A stretch of DNA of 63,263 nt. Source: Deltaproteobacteria bacterium CSP1-8 (GTDB lineage Bacteria; Desulfobacterota; Deferrimicrobia; Deferrimicrobiales; Deferrimicrobiaceae). Below are positions 54,360 to 62,834 of the stretch, piece after piece (position 1 is the stretch's first letter; the number at the start of each line of letters is the position of its first letter). A program made the position numbers and the translations under genes. Where the stretch lies: NCBI GenBank assembly GCA_001443455.1, contig LDXO01000011.1:1-63263 (forward strand), read 5' to 3'. A model generated the notes under the pieces. It saw only the letters and a program-made list of their open reading frames with translations. It was not told where the DNA came from and did no database searches.

Positions 54360-54907
54360 AACCCCTCCTCTGCCTCGTTACCGCGTCGCTCTTGGCCGGC
54401 GCGCTTTCCGTACACGCCCTCCCGGGGCGCCCGGGCGAAATCGTCTCCGCCGCCCGTGCGTTTTCCCTGAACGGCAAATGGTACTCCGTGGGAAAACCGG
54501 TCAACAGCGATTCCCTCCTGCGGGAGGAATTAGGCAAACGGGGGATCGATATCCCGCGGATCCTTCGGGAACCCAAGGATCGGGGTGGATGCAGCGTAGA
54601 CACCCTGTCGGAAATTCCTGCGAAACGTCGTTTCCGGCAGATTCCCCTCCCGTCCGGTTTTCGTGCGGAGAACAGCCTGCAAATGGAATCCGGGGACGGA
54701 TGGATCGAAATCGCCTACGGGAAAATCGTTCAGGAGAAAGGGGATGCCAGGAAAGCGCTTGTCGCGGCAGGCTGGAAGTTCGTAGATGCCGGGGAACCCG
54801 GAAGGCCGTTTTGCATCGGCACAAATCGCGAAGGAAGGGAGACATCCATTGTCTTTCTGGAAGAGAAAGAAGGAAACTGCCTCTTCGTCCGGCAGCTGGA
54901 AAAATAA
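54356..54907 (+). CDS. Exported protein of unknown function in the Tad operon
   Basis: 183 residues with a signal peptide MKPLLCLVTASLLAGALSVH (cleavage near ALPG). No recognised domain; SGDGWIEIAYGKIVQEKGDA and GWKFVDAGEPGRPFCIGTNR are its most structured-looking parts. Overlaps both neighbours, so it belongs to the operon. Confidence 0.7.
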   Translation: MKPLLCLVTASLLAGALSVHALPGRPGEIVSAARAFSLNGKWYSVGKPVNSDSLLREELGKRGIDIPRILREPKDRGGCSVDTLSEIPAKRRFRQIPLPSGFRAENSLQMESGDGWIEIAYGKIVQEKGDARKALVAAGWKFVDAGEPGRPFCIGTNREGRETSIVFLEEKEGNCLFVRQLEK

Positions 54908-55676
54908 GGTGCAGGGGTTTTTCCCTCTCGTTGCCGGAATGCTGTTGACGCTGCTGGCCATCCTCCTCGCCAAACAACGGATCTCGGCAGTGGAAAAAGA
55001 GATCCTGGGGAAAGCCGCTCCCACGGAAATTGTCGTGGCGGCCAACCCGATCCCCGCCGGTGCGATGTTTTCCCTGGAAAACCTGGCAAAGAAATCGATC
55101 CCGTCCGGAGGGAAAAGTCGCCGGAACGTTCCGGCGACGGATTTTGAGCTCCTGCTTGGCGCCAGAGCGAAAATGGAGATTTCCAAGGGTGAACCTGTCC
55201 TGTGGACAGATGTCGAAGAGCCCTTCGAGGTAGATCAATTCTCCCTGACGATCCCGAAAGGACGCCGCGCCATTACGATTGACGCAGATACGAGGGCGTC
55301 GTTTTCCGGTCTCATCCGCCCCGGAGACCACGTGGACATCCTTCGGGAAAAAAACGACGGGAAAGGATACGTCCCCTTGCTGTTCGATGTCCCCGTGATC
55401 GCTGTTGATCGCCATTTCCTTCCTCCTTCCGCAGAGGAGGAAGAAAAAGAAATCGGCACCCTGACCGTGTCGGTGACCACGGATGAGGGGATTTTGCTCT
55501 CCGGGGCAGCGCGGGAAGGGAAAATTTCCTGGCTCCTGCGGAATCCCGACGATCGCGGCAGGCCGCCGAACGGGCAAGGCTTGCGGGCGATCCCCTCTTC
55601 CCCTGTCGAAATATGGAAAGCAGGAATCCGGGAACAAAAAACCCCGATGCTCATCGAAGCGTGGGAACCCGAATGA
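54849..55676 (+). CDS. cpaB: Flp pilus assembly protein CpaB (RcpC)
   Basis: Periplasmic SAF-domain protein associated with the secretin. 275 residues from TTG 54849 (GGGAGA upstream): cytoplasmic SFWKRKKETAS, membrane segment FFPLVAGMLLTLLAILLA, SAF domain with EIVVAANPIPAGAMFSLENL and RRAITIDADTRASFSGLIRP followed by GDHVDIL, the CpaB hallmark. Confidence 0.92.
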   Translation: MSFWKRKKETASSSGSWKNKVQGFFPLVAGMLLTLLAILLAKQRISAVEKEILGKAAPTEIVVAANPIPAGAMFSLENLAKKSIPSGGKSRRNVPATDFELLLGARAKMEISKGEPVLWTDVEEPFEVDQFSLTIPKGRRAITIDADTRASFSGLIRPGDHVDILREKNDGKGYVPLLFDVPVIAVDRHFLPPSAEEEEKEIGTLTVSVTTDEGILLSGAAREGKISWLLRNPDDRGRPPNGQGLRAIPSSPVEIWKAGIREQKTPMLIEAWEPE

Positions 55677-56872
55677 TTCGCCGGTTCCTTCTCCGCTGTT
55701 TCCTGCTTGTGGTTGCCTGCGGGGTATCCTTTCTCCCTCTTTCCGCTTTCGGGGAGACCATCCGTTTGCGCCCCGGGTTTCAGCACATTATCGAATTTCG
55801 GGAAGCGAGGAGGTTATCCATCGGGAATCCGGCGATCATCGAAGCTCGTCCTCTTCCCCGCAGGGACGGGATCCTCGTGGTGGGAAAGAAGGAAGGGGAA
55901 ACGGACCTCGTCATCTGGGGGCAAGGCGAGAAACAGGTCTGGATGGTGAATGTAGCGGGAGAAGCGGGGGCCGAAGTGGAAGAGGCAAGAAGCCTTGCGG
56001 CCTTGTTTCCCGAATTGGCGGTCACCCGGGCCGGCTCGTCGGTCATTATCAGCGGGACCGTACAGACAAGCCGGGACAAGTCTCTCCTCGAGACGTTCGC
56101 CCGCACACGGGAAAAGGTTCATCTCCGGATTTCCCTCCCGGAAGACAACAGAACCCTCCTCTCCTACGACCTGAAAATTATCGAAATCAGCAGGGGGGCA
56201 ACGGCCCATCTTGGCATCCGGTGGCCGGATTCCCTCTCCGTGAAGGGAACCTGGTCCCACGGAACCGCGGAAAACACCTCCTTTCGCGTCGTATCCGACT
56301 TTGAAGCCCGGCTCGATCTCCTGATGGCAGACGGCCGGGCGAAAATCCTGGCGAATCCCAAACTGGTTTGCGAAAGCGGCGGAAACGCGGACTTTCTTGC
56401 GGGGGGGGAGATTCCCATCGTAATCGTCACCCCGGAAACGAGAACCGTGGAATGGAAGACCTACGGGATCATTCTCAAGCTGCACCCGCAAATGGACCAG
56501 GGAAACCGAATCCGGACGCAGATAACGGCAGAAATCAGCACCGTGGACCACGGCAGCGGGGGATCGGACGTCCCGGGGTTCCTCACCCGGAGGGTCACCA
56601 CGAACTTCTCCACCCCTCCGGGCGGTACGATCATGCTCTCCGGACTGGTGAAAAGCGAGATGGCAAAAGATGTGGCAAAAATTCCGCTCCTTGGACAGAT
56701 CCCGGTCCTGGGCGAACTGTTCAAATCCCGGAGCTTCCGGGAAAACCAGTCCGAACTCGCCATTTTCATCACCCCCACGGAAGTAAAGGACTCCTCCAAT
56801 AACGAAGTCGCAGAATGGCAGGCCAAGGCGGCAAAGGAACGGGACGGTATGCGGTTCCGATTGATCGATTGA
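55673..56872 (+). CDS. cpaC: Tad secretin CpaC (RcpA)
   Basis: Outer-membrane channel of the Flp pilus. 399 residues, at the short end for the family. Signal peptide to about AFGET; BON-like/pilus N-domain with GFQHIIEFREARRLSIGNPA and VVGKKEGETDLVIW; secretin domain with ARLDLLMADGRAKILANPKL and the signature region IPLLGQIPVLGELFKSRSFR. The loss of length is in the middle. Confidence 0.92.
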   Translation: MIRRFLLRCFLLVVACGVSFLPLSAFGETIRLRPGFQHIIEFREARRLSIGNPAIIEARPLPRRDGILVVGKKEGETDLVIWGQGEKQVWMVNVAGEAGAEVEEARSLAALFPELAVTRAGSSVIISGTVQTSRDKSLLETFARTREKVHLRISLPEDNRTLLSYDLKIIEISRGATAHLGIRWPDSLSVKGTWSHGTAENTSFRVVSDFEARLDLLMADGRAKILANPKLVCESGGNADFLAGGEIPIVIVTPETRTVEWKTYGIILKLHPQMDQGNRIRTQITAEISTVDHGSGGSDVPGFLTRRVTTNFSTPPGGTIMLSGLVKSEMAKDVAKIPLLGQIPVLGELFKSRSFRENQSELAIFITPTEVKDSSNNEVAEWQAKAAKERDGMRFRLID

Positions 56873-56884
56873 AGGAGATTCGAA

Positions 56885-58102
56885 ATGGCGGCAGAATTTC
56901 AGCGGTCCCTCCATCAGAAGGTCGTTTCCCTCCTGGATCCCCGCAACACGGGACGGATCTCGGAAGGTGAGGAATCGATGAGGGAGCGCGCGGAACAGTA
57001 TCTTCGCGACGAACTGGACCGGATGCTATTGCCGGAAGAGGAGAGAGAAACCGTCCGAAGGGGAATCCTGGACGAGTTGTTCGCCTATGGTCCCATTACC
57101 CCCTTTCTTTCCGACCCGGTCGTTACGGAAATCATGGTGAACGGGAAAAATTCCATATACGTCGAAAAGGAAGGGAAACTGGTCCCGACCGGCATTGCCT
57201 TCCTGAGCGATGAAACCCTCCGGGGGACGATCGACCGCATGGTATCCCGGGTGAACCGGCGGCTTGACGAGTCATCGCCCTATGTGGACGCGCGTCTCCC
57301 GGACGGATCCCGAATCAACGCCATCATCCCCCCCGTCTGCCTTTCCGGTCCCTGTCTCACCATTCGAAAATTTCGAAAAGAGCCGTTCTCCCTGGAAGAA
57401 CTCATCGGGCTTCGCACCCTGCCCCAGGAGGCCGCGGACTACTTGCGGGAGGCCGTGATCCGGAGAATGAACATCATCGTTTCCGGGGGAACCGGGTCCG
57501 GGAAGACCACTCTCCTCAACGCCCTCTCCCAGTTCATCCCGGACGAGGAGCGGATCGTCACCATCGAAGATGCCGCCGAAATCAAGCTGATGAAACCCCA
57601 TGTCATCATCCTGGAGGCTCGCCCCCCCAACATCGAGGGAACGGGGTCCATCAGCATCCGGGACCTGGTGCGAAACTCGCTCCGGATGAGGCCCGACCGC
57701 ATCATCGTGGGGGAATGCAGGGGCGGGGAAGCCCTCGACATGCTCCAGGCGATGAACACCGGCCACGACGGATCGATTACAACAGGCCACGCGAACACCC
57801 CTCGCGACATGCTTCGCCGGCTGGAAACCATGGTCCTGCTTTCCGGCATCGAGATTCCCGTCAAGGCGATCCGGGAACAGATCGCCTCGGCCATTGACAT
57901 TCTCGTCCATGTGTGCCGGATGGGCGACGGAAGACGGGCCGTAACGTCCATCACCGAGGTGACCGGGATGAGCGAGAGCCAGATCCTGCTCCAGGAACTC
58001 TTCCGCTGGAAAGAGGAAAGAGGATCGATCAGGGAAGGAACATTGACCGGGACCGGGATCCCTTCGAAATTTTTTCCCTGCAGGGAAACGGCATGGGCAT
58101 GA
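56885..58102 (+). CDS. cpaF: Tad pilus ATPase CpaF (TadA)
   Basis: Secretion ATPase of the Tad system. 405 residues. Walker A VSGGTGSGKTTLLNALSQFI, Asp box ERIVTIEDAAEIKL, Walker B region PDRIIVGECRGGEALDMLQA, His box GSITTGHANTPRDMLRRLE. Immediately after cpaC: the cpaE/tadZ gene that usually precedes it is absent here. Confidence 0.95.
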   Translation: MAAEFQRSLHQKVVSLLDPRNTGRISEGEESMRERAEQYLRDELDRMLLPEEERETVRRGILDELFAYGPITPFLSDPVVTEIMVNGKNSIYVEKEGKLVPTGIAFLSDETLRGTIDRMVSRVNRRLDESSPYVDARLPDGSRINAIIPPVCLSGPCLTIRKFRKEPFSLEELIGLRTLPQEAADYLREAVIRRMNIIVSGGTGSGKTTLLNALSQFIPDEERIVTIEDAAEIKLMKPHVIILEARPPNIEGTGSISIRDLVRNSLRMRPDRIIVGECRGGEALDMLQAMNTGHDGSITTGHANTPRDMLRRLETMVLLSGIEIPVKAIREQIASAIDILVHVCRMGDGRRAVTSITEVTGMSESQILLQELFRWKEERGSIREGTLTGTGIPSKFFPCRETAWA

Positions 58103-58944
58103 CGGTACGGGAATATTCCCTGTTCGCCTGCGGGGCGGTATGCCTCATGGTTTTCCTTTTTCGAACACTCGCCCCCTACTTCCGCTTTCGTCTCAACCAT
58201 ACGGCGGAATCCACGGCGAGAAATCTCCGGGAGGATTTCCTGTCCCTCTCCCCGAACCAGGTGCGGGATATCCTTCTCTCGGCCGGCGCCATCACCGCAC
58301 TGGCCGCCATGGTGGTGACGAGGGACGTTTTCTGGATGACCGTTATCGGTTCCCTCCCCGCTCTTCTCTGCGGGGTCGTGGTCCGGCAGTTTCGCGCGAG
58401 AAGGCGAAAACGAATCGTGTCCCAGTTGCCGGCGTTTCTCGAAATCCTTTCCGGTCACGTGAGGGCCGGGCACAGCATCCCGGAATCCCTCCAGGAGGCG
58501 ATTGCCTTGCTCCCCTCGGGAATCCGGGAGGAAGTTTCCTGGCTCTGTCAGTCGATTCGGCTGGGGGTACCCCTGCCGGACGCGCTCCGCGTATGGGAAC
58601 AGCGCATGGCGTGCGAGGAAATATCCTTGATCGTCCGACCTCTTTGCATCGCGATCCCCGCCGGGGGAAACCTCCACGATCTTCTCACGCGCTGCCGGGA
58701 CATGCTCCGGGCGAAGATGCGGCAGGCGGAAAAGATGCGGAGCATGACCGCACAGGCCAGGCTCCAGGCGCTCGTCTTGACCCTCTTGCCTCCCGGATTC
58801 ATCGCCGTCCTGTCGCAGATCGAGCCCGAATATCTCGCACGGTGCCGGGAAACATCGGCGGGGAAAACCATCCTGGCGATCGCCGGCGTGTTGCAGCTTC
58901 TTGGCTGGCTTTCCATCCGCCGGATCATGTCCGTGCACAAATGA
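58093..58944 (+). CDS. tadB: Tad inner-membrane protein TadB
   Basis: T2SSF-type platform protein. 283 residues from ATG 58093 (second ATG 58099). Membrane segments near the N-terminus, around 60-80 and at the C-terminus; T2SSF core QLPAFLEILSGHVRAGHSIP and IPAGGNLHDLLTRCRDMLRA. Overlaps cpaF by 10 bp and tadC by 4 bp. Confidence 0.92.
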   Translation: MGMTVREYSLFACGAVCLMVFLFRTLAPYFRFRLNHTAESTARNLREDFLSLSPNQVRDILLSAGAITALAAMVVTRDVFWMTVIGSLPALLCGVVVRQFRARRRKRIVSQLPAFLEILSGHVRAGHSIPESLQEAIALLPSGIREEVSWLCQSIRLGVPLPDALRVWEQRMACEEISLIVRPLCIAIPAGGNLHDLLTRCRDMLRAKMRQAEKMRSMTAQARLQALVLTLLPPGFIAVLSQIEPEYLARCRETSAGKTILAIAGVLQLLGWLSIRRIMSVHK

Positions 58945-59759
58945 AGGCGCTCGAATTTCTGTCATTCGGAATTCCGTTGTTTGCCGGCTTTTCCCTGATG
59001 GTCCGGTTTATCCAAAGGTCGTCTTTTCCGGGCGTGGCGTTTCGACTTCCGGACAAGGTGATCGCGGCGCACCGGAAAGCGCAGGCAACGCTGGTCGGGG
59101 GGAAAGTGGTTTCCATTCCCGGAGGGATGCTGGTCACCTCGTTGCGCGGTTGGATAGCGGGGGAAATCGTGTGGATATCCGTCGTGTCGGTATCCTTGGC
59201 CGTCGATCCTTCTCTTTCGAGCGCGATCTTTTCCTTCTTCCTTGGCCTGGGCCTCGGGTTTTGCACGCTATTCTTATCCATCAGGGAACAAGCGAAACGA
59301 CAGGTGGAAAGGATTCGCTCCGCTCTTCCCGTCGCCTCCTTCCTTTTCTCTCTGCTTCTGGAAGCGGGCATGGGATCCCACTCCGCCTTCCAGGAAGTTG
59401 GACGCGCCATTCCGAAAGGCCCCCTCTCCCGGGAGCTGGATGAGATATCCCGGGCGCGGATGCTGGGAATCTCCCGGGAGGAAGCCCTGGAGAGATCGAG
59501 GAGGCGGATTCCGCTTGATGATTACCAAATATTCCTCAATCTTGTCCACCAGGGAGAGCAGCTGGGGGTAGGCCTTTCCCGGGGTCTGCGCGAACATTCC
59601 ACGAAGATGCTGGAAGGAGAAGGATACCGGGCCGAGGCGGCGGCCCAGAAGGCGGCGGTGAAACTCCTCTTCCCGCTGGTGGCATTCATCTTCCCCGCGG
59701 TTGTCCTGATCATCTTTTCTCCCATCCTCCTGAATGTTTGGGAAATGTGGGGACAGTAA
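58941..59759 (+). CDS. tadC: Tad inner-membrane protein TadC
   Basis: 272 residues. T2SSF core with ALPVASFLFSLLLEAGMGSH and LVHQGEQLGVGLSRGLREHS; C-terminal membrane segment LLFPLVAFIFPAVVLIIFSP. Start ATG 58941 overlaps the tadB stop. Confidence 0.92.
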   Translation: MKALEFLSFGIPLFAGFSLMVRFIQRSSFPGVAFRLPDKVIAAHRKAQATLVGGKVVSIPGGMLVTSLRGWIAGEIVWISVVSVSLAVDPSLSSAIFSFFLGLGLGFCTLFLSIREQAKRQVERIRSALPVASFLFSLLLEAGMGSHSAFQEVGRAIPKGPLSRELDEISRARMLGISREEALERSRRRIPLDDYQIFLNLVHQGEQLGVGLSRGLREHSTKMLEGEGYRAEAAAQKAAVKLLFPLVAFIFPAVVLIIFSPILLNVWEMWGQ

Positions 59760-59762
59760 AGA

Positions 59763-60053
59763 ATGAACCGGAACCCGTTCCACGGCAGGATCGTACGCAT
59801 GACGGTTTTGTTCCTGTTTTTCGCCCTTGCCCGGGAAACATCCCTATGGGGAGCCGAATCGGGCGTATTCGGCCCGGACATCGCATCCGGAGACGGTTCG
59901 GACGACCGGATAACGCTGTCGATTCGGATCGCGGAGGCGAAGGGGGAACATACGAAACGAACCTATTTCCGGAGTCTTTTGCGACACAGAAAGAGAAACC
60001 CTGCAAGGCGAAACCCTCCGGGACAATCCGGCCTCCCTCTGCTCTCCCGATAA
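59763..60053 (+). CDS. Small exported protein, unknown, last gene of the Tad operon
   Basis: 96 residues, 3 bp after tadC. N-terminal hydrophobic stretch MTVLFLFFALARETSLWGAE looks like a signal peptide; the rest (DRITLSIRIAEAKGEHTKRT and an Arg/Pro-rich end) matches nothing I know. It may be a truncated remnant of a larger Tad accessory gene. The 110 bp after it contain only a short hairpin TCCCGA-TAATC-TCGGGA near 60045-60061. Confidence 0.45.
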   Translation: MNRNPFHGRIVRMTVLFLFFALARETSLWGAESGVFGPDIASGDGSDDRITLSIRIAEAKGEHTKRTYFRSLLRHRKRNPARRNPPGQSGLPLLSR

Positions 60054-60165
60054 TCTCGGGAAGTCCTCACTCGACAGGCCGATTCCCGCCGGACAAATTA
60101 CGCAGTCCGTATCCCCGTTGCGTCTGGTATAAAAAGTTGGGGGGATGGGATCTCCGGGGGGGAAT

Positions 60166-61439
60166 GTGGACGGCCAATCCGGGAAATCGTCGCGGACCCA
60201 CTACGGCTGGGTCATCGTCCTCACCGGGGGACTGACCGTCTTCTCCTGCCTCGGGCTGGCCCGGTTCGCCTACAGTATGCTGCTTCCCTCGATGGGCAAG
60301 GCCCTGGCCCTGGGATACGACCAGATGGGGTTCATCGGGACCGGGAATTTCGCCGGGTACCTTTTCGCCGTCGCCCTGTCGCCTTTTCTCATGCATTGGT
60401 GGGGAGGGCGGCGCACGATCACGTCCGGCCTTTTCCTTCTCGCGGTCTGCATGATCCTCATCGGCCGCGGCACAGGGTTCGTTCCCGTTCTCGTCCTCTA
60501 TTTCCTGACCGGCATCGGGAGCGGTCTGGCCAACGTCCCCATGATGGTGCTGGTATCCCACTGGTTCACCCGGAAAAATCGCGGCCGGGCCGCCGGGCTC
60601 ATGCTCGCCGGGAACGGGCTGGCGATCATCTTCTCCGGCATACTCGTCCCCCTTCTCAATCGAAGCCTGGGTTCCGGCGGATGGAGAAGCGGGTGGCAGA
60701 TCCTGGGCGCGATATCCTTCGCGATCGCCGTCGCTGCGGGACTGTTGTTGCGCGCCTCCCCCGCAGAACTGGGCCTTCGGCCTCTCGGGGAAACGGGCAA
60801 TCCCGGGACGACACCCCGGCTCTCCCTCAGAAGACAGCGGGCAACGGGATCGTGCTTCACCTCGGGGCCCTGTACCTCATGTTCGGTCTCACCTACATGA
60901 TCTATGGAACCTTCATCGTCACGACGATGGTCGCCGAGCGCGGGATGGCGGAAGTCACGGCGGGCAAGTTCTGGGCCTGGGTGGGGTTCTTCAGTCTCTT
61001 CTCCGGGCCCCTGTTCGGAATGCTTTCGGACCGGATCGGGCGCAAGGGGGGGTTCATGGCGGTCTTCGCGGTCCAGTCGATCTCCTACGGCCTCGCAGGC
61101 TTAAACCCGGGGATGTGGGGTCTCTACCTCTCGATCGGCCTGTACGGATTGGCCGCCTGGAGCATTCCGACCATCATGACGGCCGCGGTGGGCGACTACC
61201 TCAGTCCCGCGCGCGCGGCGGCCGGGTTTTCGATCGTCACCTTCTTCTTCGGGGCAGGCCAGACCTTCGGTCCGAGCATCGCGGGAATCGTGGCGAAACA
61301 GACCGGCACATTTTCCAGTTCCTACCTGATGGCCGCGGCGGCGACGGGATTCGCCATCATGCTCGCTTCCTTCCTGCGGAAACCGCACAGGGATGACACG
61401 AGGACTGCCCATTCATCTCGGAAAGAGGCAATCCCTTGA
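60166..61439 (+). pseudogene. MFS transporter (YbfB/YjiJ-like), frameshifted
   Basis: Membrane transporter of the major facilitator superfamily. The first part, from GTG 60166 (preceded by a G-rich site), reads HYGWVIVLTGGLTVFSCLGL, ARFAYSMLLPSMGKALALGY and six membrane segments. The second part continues in another frame from about 60830: GNGIVLHLGALYLMFGLTYM, SLFSGPLFGMLSDRIGRKGG and the last six segments to 61439. One base is missing or extra between about 60800 and 60845. Both halves are otherwise intact, so this is a recent inactivation or a sequence error. Substrate unknown. Confidence 0.85.
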
Positions 61440-61445
61440 TATATT

Positions 61446-61474
61446 TTGATACTTTATATTTTAATGCATAATAT
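61446..61474 (+). promoter_or_regulatory. Sigma-70 promoter in an AT-rich patch
   Basis: TTGATA (61446-61451), 17-bp spacer, TAATAT (61469-61474). The 60 bp around it are extremely AT-rich in this GC-rich window. It reads towards the small ORF at 61497. Confidence 0.6.
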
Positions 61475-61496
61475 ATTGATAAACAAGGTATAAATT

Positions 61497-61562
61497 ATGC
61501 CAAAAATTCCGCGAGAATCGGAATTCTATCTCCGGACCTTGATGCTTCTCTGGGAGGAATGA
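61497..61562 (+). CDS. Candidate 21-residue small protein
   Basis: ATG preceded by AAGG at an 8-nt distance and by the promoter at 61446-61474. It encodes MPKIPRESEFYLRTLMLLWE plus one Glu, then TGA. The stop abuts the A-run of the hairpin at 61570-61603. Could be a true small protein, a leader peptide, or the start of a gene whose remainder was lost. Confidence 0.4.
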   Translation: MPKIPRESEFYLRTLMLLWEE

Positions 61563-61563
61563 G

Positions 61564-61603
61564 AAAAAAGCCCGGCATTCCCCGGGCCGGGGGAATGCCG
61601 GGC
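61564..61603 (-). terminator. Rho-independent terminator of the OmpA-family gene
   Basis: GCCCGGCATTCCCC (61570-61583) pairs with GGGGAATGCCGGGC (61590-61603), a perfect 14-bp stem; on the minus strand it is followed by six T. It may also weakly stop plus-strand transcripts. Confidence 0.9.
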
Positions 61604-61632
61604 CTTACGTTCGTTTTCCGACTGCGATACCG

Positions 61633-62595
61633 CTATCGGGAGAAGATCAGGATCTCGACCCTGCGGTTCTCAAACCTTCCCTTCTTGGTTTTATTATCCG
61701 CGATCGGTTTGGATTGCCCGAAGCCGGCGGCCTTGATCTTGTCGCCATCCGATGCGCCGTTGTCCAGGAGGTATTTCTTCACCGCTGCGGCTCGTCTCTC
61801 GGAAAGGGCCTGGTTGGATTTCGCGTTGCCCGTGCTATCCGTGTGCCCTTCCACGGAGATCTTGTGCCCCGGGTACTTCTTTACGAAATCTACCGCCTTC
61901 TTCAACTCGGCGGCATCCGCCTTCCGGATATCCGCTTTGTTGGTGTCGAAATTGATCCGAACGGTCAGTTTGTCAATCGGCTCGGGAGCAGCCGGGGGAT
62001 TCACGGTCACGGTCGTCGAGGCCGTCTTCGTGCCTCCCTCTCCTGCGGCTGTGATCGTATATTGCGTGGTGGTGTCGGGGCATACCTGCCGGGATCCGCC
62101 CGCGGACACTTTCCCGATAGCCGGGTCGATCGACACCGTGGAGGCGCTTGTCGAAGACCAGGTCAGGTCCGCGCACTTGCCCTTATCGATCGAGAGCGGG
62201 CTCGCCAGGAGGGAAACGGTGGGTGCGGCCATCGGCGGCGGAGGCGGGGGTGGAGCCACCTTGGCAGCCTCCGGCAACGGAAGCTTGGGGCAGAGTCCTT
62301 TTGCCATGGCGGCCGCCTCGTTTGCCTGCTTGAGCGCTTCTGGCGTGCGGCATTCCCAGTACGTCTTGTAGGCATCGTCTTTCATCTTCTCGGCGTACTT
62401 GTACGCCTCCGGGCATTCCTTGTCCTTCCCGGCCGCTTTCGCTGCCGCCAAGGCTCTGTCCGCCGCAGGCAATTCTGTGTGGTAGTACGCGATCCCCTTC
62501 TTGTTAACGTACTCCATGCCTGCGCAACCATAAAGGAACCCGATGGAGAAAACAAGACTCGCAACCATCAGCGGTTTCAGACCTCGAAAACACAT
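61633..62595 (-). CDS. OmpA-family peptidoglycan-binding lipoprotein
   Basis: 320 residues from the ATG at 62595 (GAGGAGGAG before it). Lipobox SIGFLYGCAGMEY; helical segment rich in Ala/Lys (about 35-105); linker PPPPPPP; an Ig-like domain with two Cys (KGKCADLTWSS and SRQVCPDTTTQYTITA); OmpA C-terminal domain with INFDTNKADIR, HKISVEGHTDSTGNAKSNQA and LSERRAAAVKKYLL. The Ig-like insert is unusual for a Pal-type protein. Monocistronic, with its own terminator. Confidence 0.9.
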   Translation of the reverse strand: MCFRGLKPLMVASLVFSIGFLYGCAGMEYVNKKGIAYYHTELPAADRALAAAKAAGKDKECPEAYKYAEKMKDDAYKTYWECRTPEALKQANEAAAMAKGLCPKLPLPEAAKVAPPPPPPPMAAPTVSLLASPLSIDKGKCADLTWSSTSASTVSIDPAIGKVSAGGSRQVCPDTTTQYTITAAGEGGTKTASTTVTVNPPAAPEPIDKLTVRINFDTNKADIRKADAAELKKAVDFVKKYPGHKISVEGHTDSTGNAKSNQALSERRAAAVKKYLLDNGASDGDKIKAAGFGQSKPIADNKTKKGRFENRRVEILIFSR

Positions 62596-62834
62596 GGCGT
62601 TCTCCTCCTCTTCTTTTTTCCTGGATAAAGAAAGATGGTTCCCGGATAAAAAAAGACTATGAAAAATACAGGAATAATGCAAGGCGGGAAATGCCGCCTT
62701 CCGGAAACACCTGGAATCACAAAACAATTCCCCAGACCTCCTCCTTTACCTCTCCCGGGGGAGATGGCAAACACCCAAGAAGTGAGAACCGCCACCTGCG
62801 AAAATCTCCGCAGATTGGCTTCGAAATCATGAAG

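Noticed and set aside
59840-60165. Promoter search before the MFS gene
   Set aside because: TATAAA near 60129 has no -35 element at a suitable distance, so it is not reported as a promoter.
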